Assembly (NCBI GenBank): GCA_963829575.1
Contig: CAWHJF010000003.1
Coordinates: 248,001-312,000 of the forward strand
Reading direction: 5' to 3'
Source: KACC-23026 sp963829575
GTDB taxonomy: Bacteria; Bacillota; Bacilli; Bacillales; Sporolactobacillaceae
DNA length: 64,000 bases
Positions within the stretch are counted from its first letter, which is position 1. The number at the start of each line of letters is the position of its first letter. A model generated the notes under the pieces. It made no database searches. It had not been told where the DNA came from and saw nothing but the letters and a program-made list of their open reading frames with translations. Shown in pieces: positions 8,323 to 16,507 of the stretch. The position numbers were made by a program, and so were the translations under genes.

Positions 8323-9534
8323 ATGCGTGTGGCAGGTGTTGTTGTGGAATATAATCCGCTTCACAATGGTCATTTATATCATTTACAAGAAACACAAAAA
8401 AAAGTCGAACCTGATCTTACAATTGCGGTCATGAGTGGCGATTTTCTTCAGCGTGGTGAACCCGCTCTTCTTTCAAAATGGACACGCACTCAACTTGCGC
8501 TAGAAGCAGGTGTCGACTTAGTGATTGAACTCCCCTATGCCTATGCGACACAAAAAGCACCCGTTTTTGCTTGGGGAGCCGTTAGTCTTCTAGATGACCT
8601 TGGTGTCACAGATCTTTGTTTTGGAAGTGAAAATGGAAGAATAGAGCCTTTCATCCAAACCTATAAAGAGCTCGAGTCAAGACACGAGGATTATCAAAGC
8701 GCGCTAAGAGACTATATCCAACAAGGATATAGTTATCCAAAAGCCCAAAGCCTAGCGTTTCAGAACCTTTATCTAAATAAAGAAGAAACGATTGACCTTT
8801 CCCAACCGAACAATATCTTAGGCTACCAGTACTTAGTAGCCCAGAAAAAATTACATTCCAAAATGACTGTTCATACCATTAAACGAACAGGGGCCGGGTA
8901 CCACGACGCTAACGTAAGCCATGATCGCATCGCCAGTGCGACCGCCATCCGCAACCAGCTCTTTGCAACACAGGGAAATTGGCCAGCGCTCGACCAAGTG
9001 GTCCCACCCTATACCGCCGCCGCCCTTCGAGAAGCATTGGAAACCCGTGAAATTCGGTCCTGGGATGATTATTTCCCCTTTTTGCGCTACCGCCTAATGA
9101 CCGATTCCATCGAAAATCTTGGCACGATCTATGAAGCAGAGGAAGGCCTTGAGCACCGTCTTAAAAACGCTTTAACAACCACACACTCTTTTTCGGACTT
9201 TATGAACCAGATTAAAACCAAACGTTATACGTGGACGCGCCTCCAACGGTTGCTCACCCATATTTTAACGCAAACGACTAAAGATGACTTATTGGGAGCA
9301 GCGAACGGATTACGACCCGATTATATCCGATTGCTTGGCATGTCTGATATCGGACAAGCTTACTTAAACAAAATTAAAAATGGGCTCCGCATCCCATTGG
9401 TTGCCCGTCTTGGAAAAGATCGCCACAAGAACTTAGAAAGGGATATTCAAGCGGCGATGTGTTATGATCTCCTTCACCCCAATTCAAAACGCGAATTTGT
9501 CCAACCTCCAATACGTTTCGTAAAGGCTGATTAA
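8323..9534 (+). CDS. tmcAL: tRNA(Met) cytidine acetate ligase TmcAL
   Basis: Acetate-dependent enzyme (YlbM) that forms N4-acetylcytidine at the wobble position of elongator tRNA-Met. The 403-residue product opens with VAGVVVEYNPLHNGHLYHL, the nucleotidyl-transferase HxGH-type motif, followed by MSGDFLQRGEPALL. The ATG at 8323 fits this N-terminus and has AAGGAG upstream; the frame extends 31 codons further but without family similarity. It is divergent from ylbN and convergent with ylbL, as in B. subtilis. The SxxxIR motif is visible in RIASATAIRNQL. Confidence 0.93.
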   Translation: MRVAGVVVEYNPLHNGHLYHLQETQKKVEPDLTIAVMSGDFLQRGEPALLSKWTRTQLALEAGVDLVIELPYAYATQKAPVFAWGAVSLLDDLGVTDLCFGSENGRIEPFIQTYKELESRHEDYQSALRDYIQQGYSYPKAQSLAFQNLYLNKEETIDLSQPNNILGYQYLVAQKKLHSKMTVHTIKRTGAGYHDANVSHDRIASATAIRNQLFATQGNWPALDQVVPPYTAAALREALETREIRSWDDYFPFLRYRLMTDSIENLGTIYEAEEGLEHRLKNALTTTHSFSDFMNQIKTKRYTWTRLQRLLTHILTQTTKDDLLGAANGLRPDYIRLLGMSDIGQAYLNKIKNGLRIPLVARLGKDRHKNLERDIQAAMCYDLLHPNSKREFVQPPIRFVKAD

Positions 9535-9539
9535 AAAAA

Positions 9540-9606
9540 GGGTCAGACCCCTCAAAACACCATTTAGGTTTAAATCTAATGGTATTAGAACGAGGGAGTC
9601 AGACCC
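9540..9606. terminator. Compound GGGTCAGACCC hairpin between tmcAL and ylbL
   Basis: The unit GGGTCAGACCC begins the element and GTCAGACCC ends it. An inner stem pairs ACCATTTAG with CTAATGGT. The two outer units can pair with each other or fold individually. It follows seven A residues after the tmcAL stop and probably ends transcription from both sides. A related hairpin lies at 40319. Confidence 0.6.
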
Positions 9607-9635
9607 ACTTGTGTTAAAACCGCGCCTTAACGGTT

Positions 9636-10673
9636 TTACCTTTTTAAGTTCTTTAAATAATTAAGCGCATCGTCAAAGGTTTTAACAGGAACGACTTTAA
9701 TCTTAGAATGAATATCTTTGGCTGCCGCTTCGGCATCCTTTGCCTCATGGTCAGCCTCTGGCGCAAAGAAGATTTCCACACCCGCATGATCTGCCGCAAC
9801 AATCTTTTGCTTAATGCCACCAATTGGTCCAACATTTCCATCAAAATCCATCGTTCCGGTTCCACATATGTTATGCCCTTTTGTAAGATCCTCTGGAGTG
9901 AGTTGGTTATAGGTTTCAAGCGTCATCATTAAACCAGCTGAAGGACCGCCAATTCCTTGTGTGTTAAACGTGACACTTGGCTTTACCTTCACTGTGACGT
10001 CATCACTTTCTAAAATACCAAGTCCACTTTTACTTTTCTGGTTCGGCGCTAACCATTCTTTTGGAAAATTTGCGATTTGAGTGGTGACTGTTTTGGTTGT
10101 TTTGCCACGCTTTACGGTCAATTGAACGGATTGGCCTGTTTGATCATTTTTGATTAATTTTTCAAGATCCATAATGCCATGCACAGGCGTTCCATTTGCA
10201 TCCACGATCACATCTGCAGGTTTTAACACCTTAGATACCGGCATTTTTGAATTCACATTTAATACCTTAACGCCATTATGGAGGAGCTGTGGATGTTTGC
10301 CCGCCGCTTTATATGCGACATAGGTTGCGCTATCTTGGGCCGTCTTCATATAGTTCAGATTTCGGACCTCTAGTTCCTGGGTGGATTCATCTGGATATTC
10401 AACTTGAGTCGCTTTTAACACCGTCGTATATTTATTAAAATCATATTTAGCGATTAAATATTGCAAGAGATTCGCATTAATTTGATAAATGGTGACCAAA
10501 CGCATGGTTCCTTGATCATGATACCCACCCTTCACTTTAATCATGGGTTCCAGCTGATCCGCTGTCCCTGGCTTATCAACAAAATAAGGAACCTGGATAA
10601 AATTTAACGCAGCGAAGATCACGACGATTGCAATTATAATTATGTAGAACGCTTTATTTTTAATGCTTTTCAT
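9636..10673 (-). CDS. ylbL: PDZ/Lon-type membrane protease YlbL (DdcP)
   Basis: Membrane-anchored serine protease; in B. subtilis YlbL (DdcP) helps end the DNA-damage checkpoint by degrading the division inhibitor YneA. The 345-residue product has one N-terminal membrane segment (residues 7-26), a PDZ domain at about 125-200 and a Lon-type catalytic domain. The catalytic serine is in GIGGPSAGLMM near 242 and the lysine in GGIKQKIVAADHAG near 286. ATG start with AAGGAGTGA upstream, four bases after the ylbK stop, so both are co-transcribed. Confidence 0.92.
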   Translation of the reverse strand: MKSIKNKAFYIIIIAIVVIFAALNFIQVPYFVDKPGTADQLEPMIKVKGGYHDQGTMRLVTIYQINANLLQYLIAKYDFNKYTTVLKATQVEYPDESTQELEVRNLNYMKTAQDSATYVAYKAAGKHPQLLHNGVKVLNVNSKMPVSKVLKPADVIVDANGTPVHGIMDLEKLIKNDQTGQSVQLTVKRGKTTKTVTTQIANFPKEWLAPNQKSKSGLGILESDDVTVKVKPSVTFNTQGIGGPSAGLMMTLETYNQLTPEDLTKGHNICGTGTMDFDGNVGPIGGIKQKIVAADHAGVEIFFAPEADHEAKDAEAAAKDIHSKIKVVPVKTFDDALNYLKNLKR

Positions 10674-10677
10674 TCTG

Positions 10678-11457
10678 TCACTCCTTCCAGTTGTCCATCT
10701 TCTCTAAAATCTCTGGTATATGTTCGCGTGCTGTAAGTTCCCCTGCTTCGAGTATTTTTTCAATGTTAGTAAAAGCTGTCGCATTAAAATCACTCGTATA
10801 GGGTTTGATGAGCACATCCGCATGAGATTCTTGTAGGTTTACCAGTTGTTGCTGCATAATGTCGATGCTTTGAATGATGACATCCAAAACCGATTGGACA
10901 GCCGCCCCACCCGTAAAGCTTGAGACATCAACCGAGATCACCAAGTCGGCTCCCATATCCCGAACCACTTGAGAGGGCACGCGATCAATGACCCCGCCGT
11001 CGACATAGACTTTCCCACCCCATTTGACCGGTACAAATACACCTGGAATCGAGATACTCGCTCGAACCGCTTTAAATAGATGACCGGAATCAAATATGGC
11101 ACGCTCTCCTGATATAAGCTCCGTTGCCACAATTCGAAGCGGGACCCGAGAGTCTTCAAATTGTTTTTGATAAGTCAACACTCTAATGAGGTCGGTCAAC
11201 TTCTTACCCGTGATAAATCCCATTTTCGGAACGGTAAAATCAAGATAATGATTGCGTCGAAACGCTAACGCCATGCGCTCCATACTTTTCCAATCATGCC
11301 CTGCACCATACAAAGCGGCAACCAATGCCCCCATACTTGATCCAGCGATGTAATCAATCGGAATGCCCGCTTCTGTTAAAACTTTTATAATTCCCACATG
11401 GGCAAACCCTTTTGCCCCACCAGATCCAAGCGCCAGTCCTATTTTAGGACGTGCCAT
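10678..11457 (-). CDS. ylbK: Patatin-like phospholipase family protein
   Basis: Patatin/RssA-type lipid acyl hydrolase of unknown physiological substrate. The 259-residue product shows the oxyanion hole GSGGAKGFAH near residue 11, the nucleophile elbow GSSMG near 39 and the catalytic aspartate in VDGGVIDRVPS near 150, so the Ser-Asp dyad is complete. The start at 11457 is chosen because GGAGGAG lies six bases upstream; the ATG two codons earlier is too close to it. It precedes ylbL as in B. subtilis. No signal peptide is seen. Confidence 0.9.
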   Translation of the reverse strand: MARPKIGLALGSGGAKGFAHVGIIKVLTEAGIPIDYIAGSSMGALVAALYGAGHDWKSMERMALAFRRNHYLDFTVPKMGFITGKKLTDLIRVLTYQKQFEDSRVPLRIVATELISGERAIFDSGHLFKAVRASISIPGVFVPVKWGGKVYVDGGVIDRVPSQVVRDMGADLVISVDVSSFTGGAAVQSVLDVIIQSIDIMQQQLVNLQESHADVLIKPYTSDFNATAFTNIEKILEAGELTAREHIPEILEKMDNWKE

Positions 11458-11620
11458 GAGCATCTCCTCCCCGAGTTGGTCTAATTCGATTCACTCCTGC
11501 GTATAGTGAAAAAAGGACAGGTTAATTGTACCAAAAAAACGAGCCCAAATTAGCGTCCTAATTAAAAATTATGCAGGGCAAAGCTAGAATTGACCTGGAA
11601 GATCTAAAGAGGTGAACAGA

Positions 11621-12853
11621 TTGTCTGCTGCCAAAATTAAAACGTACAGCCTTGCTTTTATTGCTCTTTTTATTGCAGGCTCCATTGTTGCCTTTCCAAA
11701 GGCGGCTGTGGATGCTTCCCTTTCCGGATTAAAAATGTGGTGGGACATTGTGTTTCCTTCCCTTTTACCTTTCTTTATCATGGCGGAACTTTTGATCGGA
11801 TTTGGGATCGTCACATTTATTGGGGTTCTCCTAGAACCGCTCATGCGCCCGTTATTCCGGGTCCCTGGTGTGGGTGGGTTTGTTTTTGTGATGGGACTGG
11901 CATCAGGATTTCCAGCTGGAGCCAAAATAACCGCTCGCCTTTATGAAGAAGGGCAATTAACTCAAAAAGAAGCGGAACGTCTTGCAAGCTTCACCAATTT
12001 CTCTAATCCCTTATTTATGTTTGGCGTACTTGCGGTTGGCTTCTTCAAACACCCTGAACTTGGAATTGTTTTTGCACTCGCTCATTACATAGGTAATTTC
12101 TGCGTAGGTCTTATTATGCGTTTTTACGGCCGGGAAGAAACCGTGCAACGTTCCGAACACCGAGCCACACCAAGAATTGTATTAAAAGCGTTTCAAGATA
12201 TGCATCGAGAACGGATTAAAAATCATAAACCATTCGGAAAAATGTTAGGTGACGCTGTTCACTCTTCGGTTTCCACATTGTTAATGGTTGGCGGATTCAT
12301 CATCATGTTTTCCGTTTTCAACCGTATTTTAAGCGAAATTCAGGTCACCAAAATGCTTGCGCTTAGCCTTCAACACCTTTTAATTCTTTTGCATTTGGAC
12401 CCTAAACTTAGCACAGGAATGATTCCTGGACTTTTTGAGATTACGGTAGGCGCTAAAACAATCAGTGAACTTCATGTCCCACTCATACAGGCAGTGGTCG
12501 TCACATCCTTTATTCTAGGATTTAGCGGGTTTTCCATTCAGGCGCAAGTTGCAAGTATCTTGTCAGAAGTCAAGCTTAGTGTGAAACCGTTCTTTTTTGG
12601 GCGACTGATTCAAGGCGTTCTCTCAAGCGTTGCTGCTCTTATTTTATTCAGAGTCATGAACATTCAATCCGCTCAGAAGAGTTTCTCAAATACGGTTTCA
12701 GCGCTCTCACCCAGTGTTGAGAAGTTAAATCTCTTCAACATGCCGATTGCCAGTTGGATCCAACTCGGATCCTTAGTCACACTGATCACTTTAATTACGT
12801 TTGTTGTTTACAAAGGGTTTTTAAAATCAAAAGAATCATCGACAAAAGCCTAA
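11621..12853 (+). CDS. ylbJ: Sporulation integral membrane protein YlbJ
   Basis: Polytopic membrane protein of the nucleoside-recognition (Gate domain) family, needed in B. subtilis for heat-resistant spores and made in the mother cell. The 410-residue product (408 in B. subtilis) contains GLKMWWDIVFPSLLPFF near residue 34, EPLMRPLFRVPGVGG near 74, GLASGFPAGAK and a second GLFEITVGAK block. The TTG at 11621 is preceded by AGAGGTGA at a good distance; a GTG three codons earlier would overlap that site. About eight membrane segments are visible. It converges on coaD across a shared terminator. Confidence 0.9.
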   Translation: MSAAKIKTYSLAFIALFIAGSIVAFPKAAVDASLSGLKMWWDIVFPSLLPFFIMAELLIGFGIVTFIGVLLEPLMRPLFRVPGVGGFVFVMGLASGFPAGAKITARLYEEGQLTQKEAERLASFTNFSNPLFMFGVLAVGFFKHPELGIVFALAHYIGNFCVGLIMRFYGREETVQRSEHRATPRIVLKAFQDMHRERIKNHKPFGKMLGDAVHSSVSTLLMVGGFIIMFSVFNRILSEIQVTKMLALSLQHLLILLHLDPKLSTGMIPGLFEITVGAKTISELHVPLIQAVVVTSFILGFSGFSIQAQVASILSEVKLSVKPFFFGRLIQGVLSSVAALILFRVMNIQSAQKSFSNTVSALSPSVEKLNLFNMPIASWIQLGSLVTLITLITFVVYKGFLKSKESSTKA

Positions 12854-12878
12854 TAAAACTTCTTAATTTTTCCCGAAC

Positions 12879-12912
12879 AAAAGGGATAGACCACATGTGT
12901 CTATCCCTTTTT
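12879..12912. terminator. Bidirectional terminator between ylbJ and coaD
   Basis: Stem AAAAGGGATAGAC with GTCTATCCCTTTT, T-rich on both sides, placed exactly between the convergent ylbJ and coaD genes. Confidence 0.9.
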
Positions 12913-13403
12913 CACTTTATTTTTGGGAATTTTTCTTTTAAAGCCTTTCCTACTGGTTCAGGGACGAGGTCTGCAACTTGAGGCGCATTGTACTTAGCCA
13001 CCTCTTTGACAATGCTCGAGCTTAAAAAGGAATATTTACTGTTTGACATCAGAAAGAAGGTTTCAATATCCTCATCCAGTTTTTTATTAATTGAGGTGAT
13101 TTTGAGTTCATATTCAAAATCCGAAACCGCCCGAAGTCCACGTAACACGGCATGAACGCCACGTTTTTTGGCAAAATCAATCATCAAGCCTTCAAAAAAC
13201 TCAACCTTGACATTAGGAAGGCTTTGGGTCGATTCTTTTAATAAAGAAACACGTTCTTCTAAACTAAAAAGAGGTTGCTTCTCGCTATTATGTAAAACCG
13301 CCACAATAATTTCATCAAATACTTTTGAGGCCCGCTTTAAGATATCCAGATGACCTAAAGTGACGGGATCAAAACTTCCCGGATAGAGTGCTCGAGCTGA
13401 CAT
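12912..13403 (-). CDS. coaD: Phosphopantetheine adenylyltransferase
   Basis: Transfers AMP from ATP to 4'-phosphopantetheine, the fourth step of CoA synthesis. The 163-residue product starts ALYPGSFDPVTLGHLDI, the nucleotidyltransferase signature with its TxGH motif, and carries the second ATP-binding segment SKYSFLSSSIVKEVA near 128. Length is as usual. ATG preceded by AAGGGGGC. It follows rsmD by about 20 bases, the normal rsmD-coaD pairing in Firmicutes. Confidence 0.96.
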   Translation of the reverse strand: MSARALYPGSFDPVTLGHLDILKRASKVFDEIIVAVLHNSEKQPLFSLEERVSLLKESTQSLPNVKVEFFEGLMIDFAKKRGVHAVLRGLRAVSDFEYELKITSINKKLDEDIETFFLMSNSKYSFLSSSIVKEVAKYNAPQVADLVPEPVGKALKEKFPKIK

Positions 13404-13423
13404 GTTACAGCCCCCTTTCGCTT

Positions 13424-13993
13424 TTAGTCCTGTTGTATTGTTTTTATATAATAAGTAAGTGCTGTTTGCGCATTGTAAGTTTGGTATTTGAATTTATGAA
13501 CATCTGAGCTCAAATCATCTGGAAGAGAAACCGCTTCAGTATGCTCAACCACGATCGTACCATTGTCATTCAATAGATTTCCCTCAATAATACGATTTAA
13601 GTCTCCCAGCAACCGGGCCTTTGCATATGGTGGGTCCAAGAAAATCAAGTCAAAAGCTTGTTTTCGTTTTTCAAGCGCTTTAAGAGCCCGCTGTGCATCG
13701 TTTCGATACACATCTGCTTGATCGGTTAGATCACATAGCGCTAAATTTGCTTTAATCGTCTCGATCGCCGGCCCATAATGATCAACAAATACACCTTTCA
13801 CCATCCCGCGGCTGAGCGCTTCAATTCCGAGACCTCCGCTTCCCCCATATAAATCCAAAACCAAGCCCCCATCAAAAAAAGGCCCAATACTATTAAAGAT
13901 AGATTCCTTTACTTTATCGGTCGTCGGTCGCGTATTCTGTCCTGGTACAGCCCGCAGTTTTCGACCTTTACAAGACCCAGATATTACCCGCAT
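13424..13993 (-). CDS. rsmD: 16S rRNA m2G966 methyltransferase RsmD
   Basis: SAM-dependent guanine-N2 methyltransferase acting on 16S rRNA. The 189-residue product begins MRVISGSCKGRKLRAVPG and has RPTTDKVKESIFN near 22, the SAM site LDLYGGSGGLGIEAL near 47 and the catalytic motif FLDPPYA near 119. ATG start with TTAGGAATGA upstream. Equivalent to B. subtilis YlbH. It is followed closely by coaD and separated from ylbG by about 450 bases. Confidence 0.95.
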   Translation of the reverse strand: MRVISGSCKGRKLRAVPGQNTRPTTDKVKESIFNSIGPFFDGGLVLDLYGGSGGLGIEALSRGMVKGVFVDHYGPAIETIKANLALCDLTDQADVYRNDAQRALKALEKRKQAFDLIFLDPPYAKARLLGDLNRIIEGNLLNDNGTIVVEHTEAVSLPDDLSSDVHKFKYQTYNAQTALTYYIKTIQQD

Positions 13994-14289
13994 TCACGTC
14001 ATTCCTAACTGAAGTTTTGATTTACGTTCCTATACTACCATAATTCCGTTCTAAACAAAATGAAAGCACTTCCTTAAAGCGTTTTCGATCTATAACGAAC
14101 CCACTTTTCGGGTTAAAAAGAAGGGCTCTTTTTATAAACAAGGTATAGAATAGGGGACTCTTGTTGATACTGTGATTAACAACATCAAGTCAGATGTTGT
14201 TCCAACCGCGGAGACTTACGTTTCCCCATAAGTTTTTCCGCCGGTTTCTCCTCTCCCATTGTCTTGGCATACTTAGTATGCGTAAAGAC

Positions 14290-14317
14290 ACCCGCAGGAA
14301 ATCCTGCGGGTTTTTTA
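14290..14317 (+). terminator. Plus-strand terminator without an assigned gene
   Basis: Perfect stem CCCGCAGG/CCTGCGGG with loop AAAT and six T residues on the plus strand. The flanking genes rsmD and ylbG are both on the minus strand, so the transcript it would end starts somewhere in 13994-14280. Upstream there are only short frames without a clear ribosome site. Confidence 0.7.
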
Positions 14318-14373
14318 ATACCTCATATATTTTTTCTGTTTCACTGGCGCGAAACAGTACTTTTGCTCATAGG

Positions 14374-14407
14374 AAAAGGCGGTCGGTCCAGTAGTCACCG
14401 ATCGCCT
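14374..14407 (-). terminator. Intrinsic terminator after ylbG
   Basis: Stem GGCGGTCGGT with ACCGATCGCC (one mismatch), followed by TTTTCC on the minus strand, about 40 bases past the ylbG stop. Confidence 0.65.
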
Positions 14408-14445
14408 ACTTTAAATAGAGACAGTCAATTCATCCCATCTCGCAT

Positions 14446-14733
14446 TTAATTAATTTGTAAATTAAGACTTTCTTCAGGCTGCTCATCGCTCTGTGAAAAT
14501 TTTTCCTTTTTGGTAAACTCTCGTTTTAAATCATGTAAAAACGAGACGTCCACTTTTTTTACAAAGCGAAGTTTTTCCAAACGTTTGATCACATTTTCTC
14601 GCTCTTCAAGGTCACAATACAACGATACGTATTTCAGCCTTCTAGAATAGTAATAGAGACTACCGTAACGGCGCAATGCTTTAATGTTTTTTGTGTTATG
14701 CAACCACACAATTAGTCCAGCACGTTCTTTCAC
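14446..14733 (-). CDS. ylbG: YlbG family protein (DUF2129)
   Basis: Small cytoplasmic protein of the UPF0298/YlbG family; its function is unknown. The 95-residue product has the family core GLIVWLHNTKNIKALRRYGSLYYYSRRLKYVSLYCD and a basic-acidic C-terminal tail. The start is GTG at 14733, because GAGGAGG lies five bases upstream and the product then matches the family N-terminus; the open frame continues 20 codons upstream without similarity. Located between ylbF and rsmD as in Bacillus. Confidence 0.88.
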   Translation of the reverse strand: MKERAGLIVWLHNTKNIKALRRYGSLYYYSRRLKYVSLYCDLEERENVIKRLEKLRFVKKVDVSFLHDLKREFTKKEKFSQSDEQPEESLNLQIN

Positions 14734-14904
14734 ATGAACCTCCTCAGCCATCCCTACTCTTCTAATTGGATAACAAGCGCTTACTTTATTCAAAATTTTA
14801 ACATATAAGGATCATTTGCTCAAGATTCCATTAAACCTAACCCGACCAACGCTTATAAAGCCCATAGGTACGTCCACTAGCTCAATCCTTTTATAAGAAA
14901 AAGA

Positions 14905-14935
14905 AGCCTCGATACGATTCGAAGCAACTTTTCGT
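14905..14935 (-). terminator. Probable terminator after ylbF
   Basis: Stem GCCTCGA with TCGAAGC around ATACGAT, followed on the minus strand by TTCTTTTTCTT, just past the ylbF stop. Confidence 0.55.
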
Positions 14936-14942
14936 TTCCTAT

Positions 14943-15383
14943 TTAATGGCAGCCACAAGCGCCGCCTGTTGCACACCCTCCGCTGCACCCACCGCGATCA
15001 AAGAAAGGATCACCGGTTGGAACTTTAATAGACGGGGAAACAGCACCTGCCAAGGATAAACTTATATCATTGAGGAGACTCTCGAGTTCTGCCTCGGCTT
15101 TTTTATAATCGGCAATGGTCTCATGAAGATCCACAGCACGCTTCACATCCATCATTTCTCGAATGACGTCGTGATAATCAGGATGATATTTTCCAAAACG
15201 TTGGACTTCATCATAACGTTCTCTTAAATTGACAAACTTCTTAATGAGCCCAAGCGCTTCCTTGTCCTGTGCAAGTCTTTCTTTTGAAGCTTTATACGTT
15301 TCAAATGGCTCTGAGACCATAAGCATATGAACAATTTCATCAGCTTGATCAAAAAGTGTGACCGTATCAATAGCAGTCGTCAT
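14943..15383 (-). CDS. ylbF: Y-complex subunit YlbF (RicF)
   Basis: Subunit of the YlbF-YmcA-YaaT (RicAFT) complex, which guides RNase Y mRNA processing and affects competence, sporulation and biofilm formation. The 146-residue product is mostly helical (Com_YlbF fold), ending in a glycine-cysteine tail with CSGGC, then GGACGCH, four cysteines within 12 residues. The complex is known to carry [4Fe-4S] clusters, and these cysteines are the likely ligands. The start at 15383 has GGAGGTG upstream; the eight codons before it in the same frame contain that site. Confidence 0.92.
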   Translation of the reverse strand: MTTAIDTVTLFDQADEIVHMLMVSEPFETYKASKERLAQDKEALGLIKKFVNLRERYDEVQRFGKYHPDYHDVIREMMDVKRAVDLHETIADYKKAEAELESLLNDISLSLAGAVSPSIKVPTGDPFFDRGGCSGGCATGGACGCH

Positions 15384-15493
15384 GGTGACACCTCCTGCTC
15401 CTATCATAACACGTTTGGTTCCGATTGTTGAGTTTCATCTCTTTTTCTTAAATTTTAACAGCTCTCCCAATTCATTTTTTTATAAACACACTA

Positions 15494-15533
15494 AAAAGCT
15501 GCTAGAAAGATTCTATCCTCTTTCTAACAGCCT
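15494..15533 (-). terminator. Terminator after ylbE
   Basis: Stem GCTGCTAGAAAG with CTTTCTAACAGC, followed by a short T-rich run on the minus strand. It separates ylbD-ylbE from ylbF. Confidence 0.75.
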
Positions 15534-15545
15534 CTAGATTCCCGT

Positions 15546-15794
15546 TCATTTTGCTTTTTGTTCCGTCTGTTCCATAGCAGCGAGTTCCAGCATCATATTG
15601 AGCATACCGAGACCTTGACTGATTTTTTCTACCCTTTTAGGAAGGGACTTTCCAAAATAATCCTTGGCTTCGTTTTGCATTTCATTCCAAAGGTCTGGAC
15701 GTCGCGCTAACTTCTTATACCAAATTGGATGCGCCCGAATAAACTGTTTAAGTTCGGGTTCATCATCCAACCTTCTGATCAGTTCCCGTCTCAT
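15546..15794 (-). CDS. ylbE: YlbE-like protein
   Basis: Small protein of the YlbE family, restricted to Bacillales; function unknown. The 82-residue product contains the family core LKQFIRAHPIWYKKLARRP (residues 15-33) and a helical C-terminus. It begins five bases after the ylbD stop, so both are co-transcribed. The upstream ribosome site (AGGGACTGAG) is moderate. Paired with ylbD as in B. subtilis. Confidence 0.88.
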   Translation of the reverse strand: MRRELIRRLDDEPELKQFIRAHPIWYKKLARRPDLWNEMQNEAKDYFGKSLPKRVEKISQGLGMLNMMLELAAMEQTEQKAK

Positions 15795-15799
15795 GTGTC

Positions 15800-16285
15800 T
15801 CAGTCCCTATTATAGTAGTTGTAGTTCGGACCACCGCCAAAGTTCTGTCCCCCACCAAATGGTGGGAATGGATACGGGTTGCCACCCCCGCCCTGTCCTT
15901 GGTTTGCTCCCGTTGAACGCGTGCCATTTGAACCCGAGTCTGAGGCATTAAATTGTCCAATAATCCCTTGGATCGTCGTTAAAGCGCCATCCAGTTGTGT
16001 CAACTTTTCTTGTAAATCTTCAGGATCTAATTGATTAACAAATGACATAATTTTGGATAAATCTGTTCCCGATCCAAAGTTAAAGAGTTTTTTATTCTCT
16101 TTCCTTTCTGATTTTAATTGAATGCCATACTCATCCCAGAATTCCTGGTCTTCACCGTATAATACCCATTCTTCGAAAAGATCTTGCCAAGACAAATCAT
16201 TGTCACGTTTAACCGTCGCGAGTTTCGGATACTTTTTTACAAACGCTTTAAAATCATCGACGGCTTTTTTCGTCGTTTTCACCAT
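15800..16285 (-). CDS. ylbD: Spore coat protein YlbD-like
   Basis: Member of the YlbD coat family; B. subtilis YlbD is a putative spore coat component made under mother-cell control. The 161-residue product has a helical N-terminal half with FKAFVKKYPKLATVKRD and SWQDLFEEWVLYGEDQEFWDEYG, then a low-complexity C-terminal part rich in Gly, Pro, Asn and Tyr (GGGNPYPFPPFGGGQNFGGG), as is common in coat proteins. ATG at 16285 preceded by AGGGTGA; an in-frame GTG lies three codons earlier inside that site. Leads the ylbD-ylbE unit. Confidence 0.85.
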   Translation of the reverse strand: MVKTTKKAVDDFKAFVKKYPKLATVKRDNDLSWQDLFEEWVLYGEDQEFWDEYGIQLKSERKENKKLFNFGSGTDLSKIMSFVNQLDPEDLQEKLTQLDGALTTIQGIIGQFNASDSGSNGTRSTGANQGQGGGGNPYPFPPFGGGQNFGGGPNYNYYNRD

Positions 16286-16383
16286 TAGAATCACCCTACT
16301 TTTAGTTAATGCCTATTATTATTATAAGCACTACTTATAAAAGTGTGACTCGGGTCAGCGCGTTCAATTTGTGGCCAACCCGT

Positions 16384-16470
16384 TGTGTGCATCGCCCTCC
16401 ATTGCACACACGCTCGCCTTTTCTTCACCGTTTGTGTGCATGGGGCCGTTCACCTCAATGTGCACACAAA
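16384..16470. repeat. Four alternating TGTGTGCA inverted repeats
   Basis: TGTGTGCAT (16384-16392) faces ATTGCACACA (16401-16410), and TTTGTGTGCAT (16431-16441) faces ATGTGCACACAAA (16458-16470), giving two successive hairpins. They lie upstream of ylbD and just past the terminator of the M20 amidohydrolase gene. No known site matches; this could be a regulatory palindrome or extra 3' structure. Confidence 0.7.
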
Positions 16471-16472
16471 AA

Positions 16473-16501
16473 AAGATGCCAAATCCTTTCATTGGCATCT
16501 C
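16473..16501 (-). terminator. Intrinsic terminator after the M20 amidohydrolase
   Basis: Stem AGATGCCAA with TTGGCATCT, followed by seven T residues on the minus strand, seven bases past the stop codon region. Confidence 0.88.
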
Positions 16502-16507
16502 GAATGT

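Noticed and set aside
14194..14394. Plus-strand frame of 66 codons in the ylbG-rsmD gap
   Set aside because: Crosses a strong plus-strand terminator in the middle, so it cannot be a normal gene.
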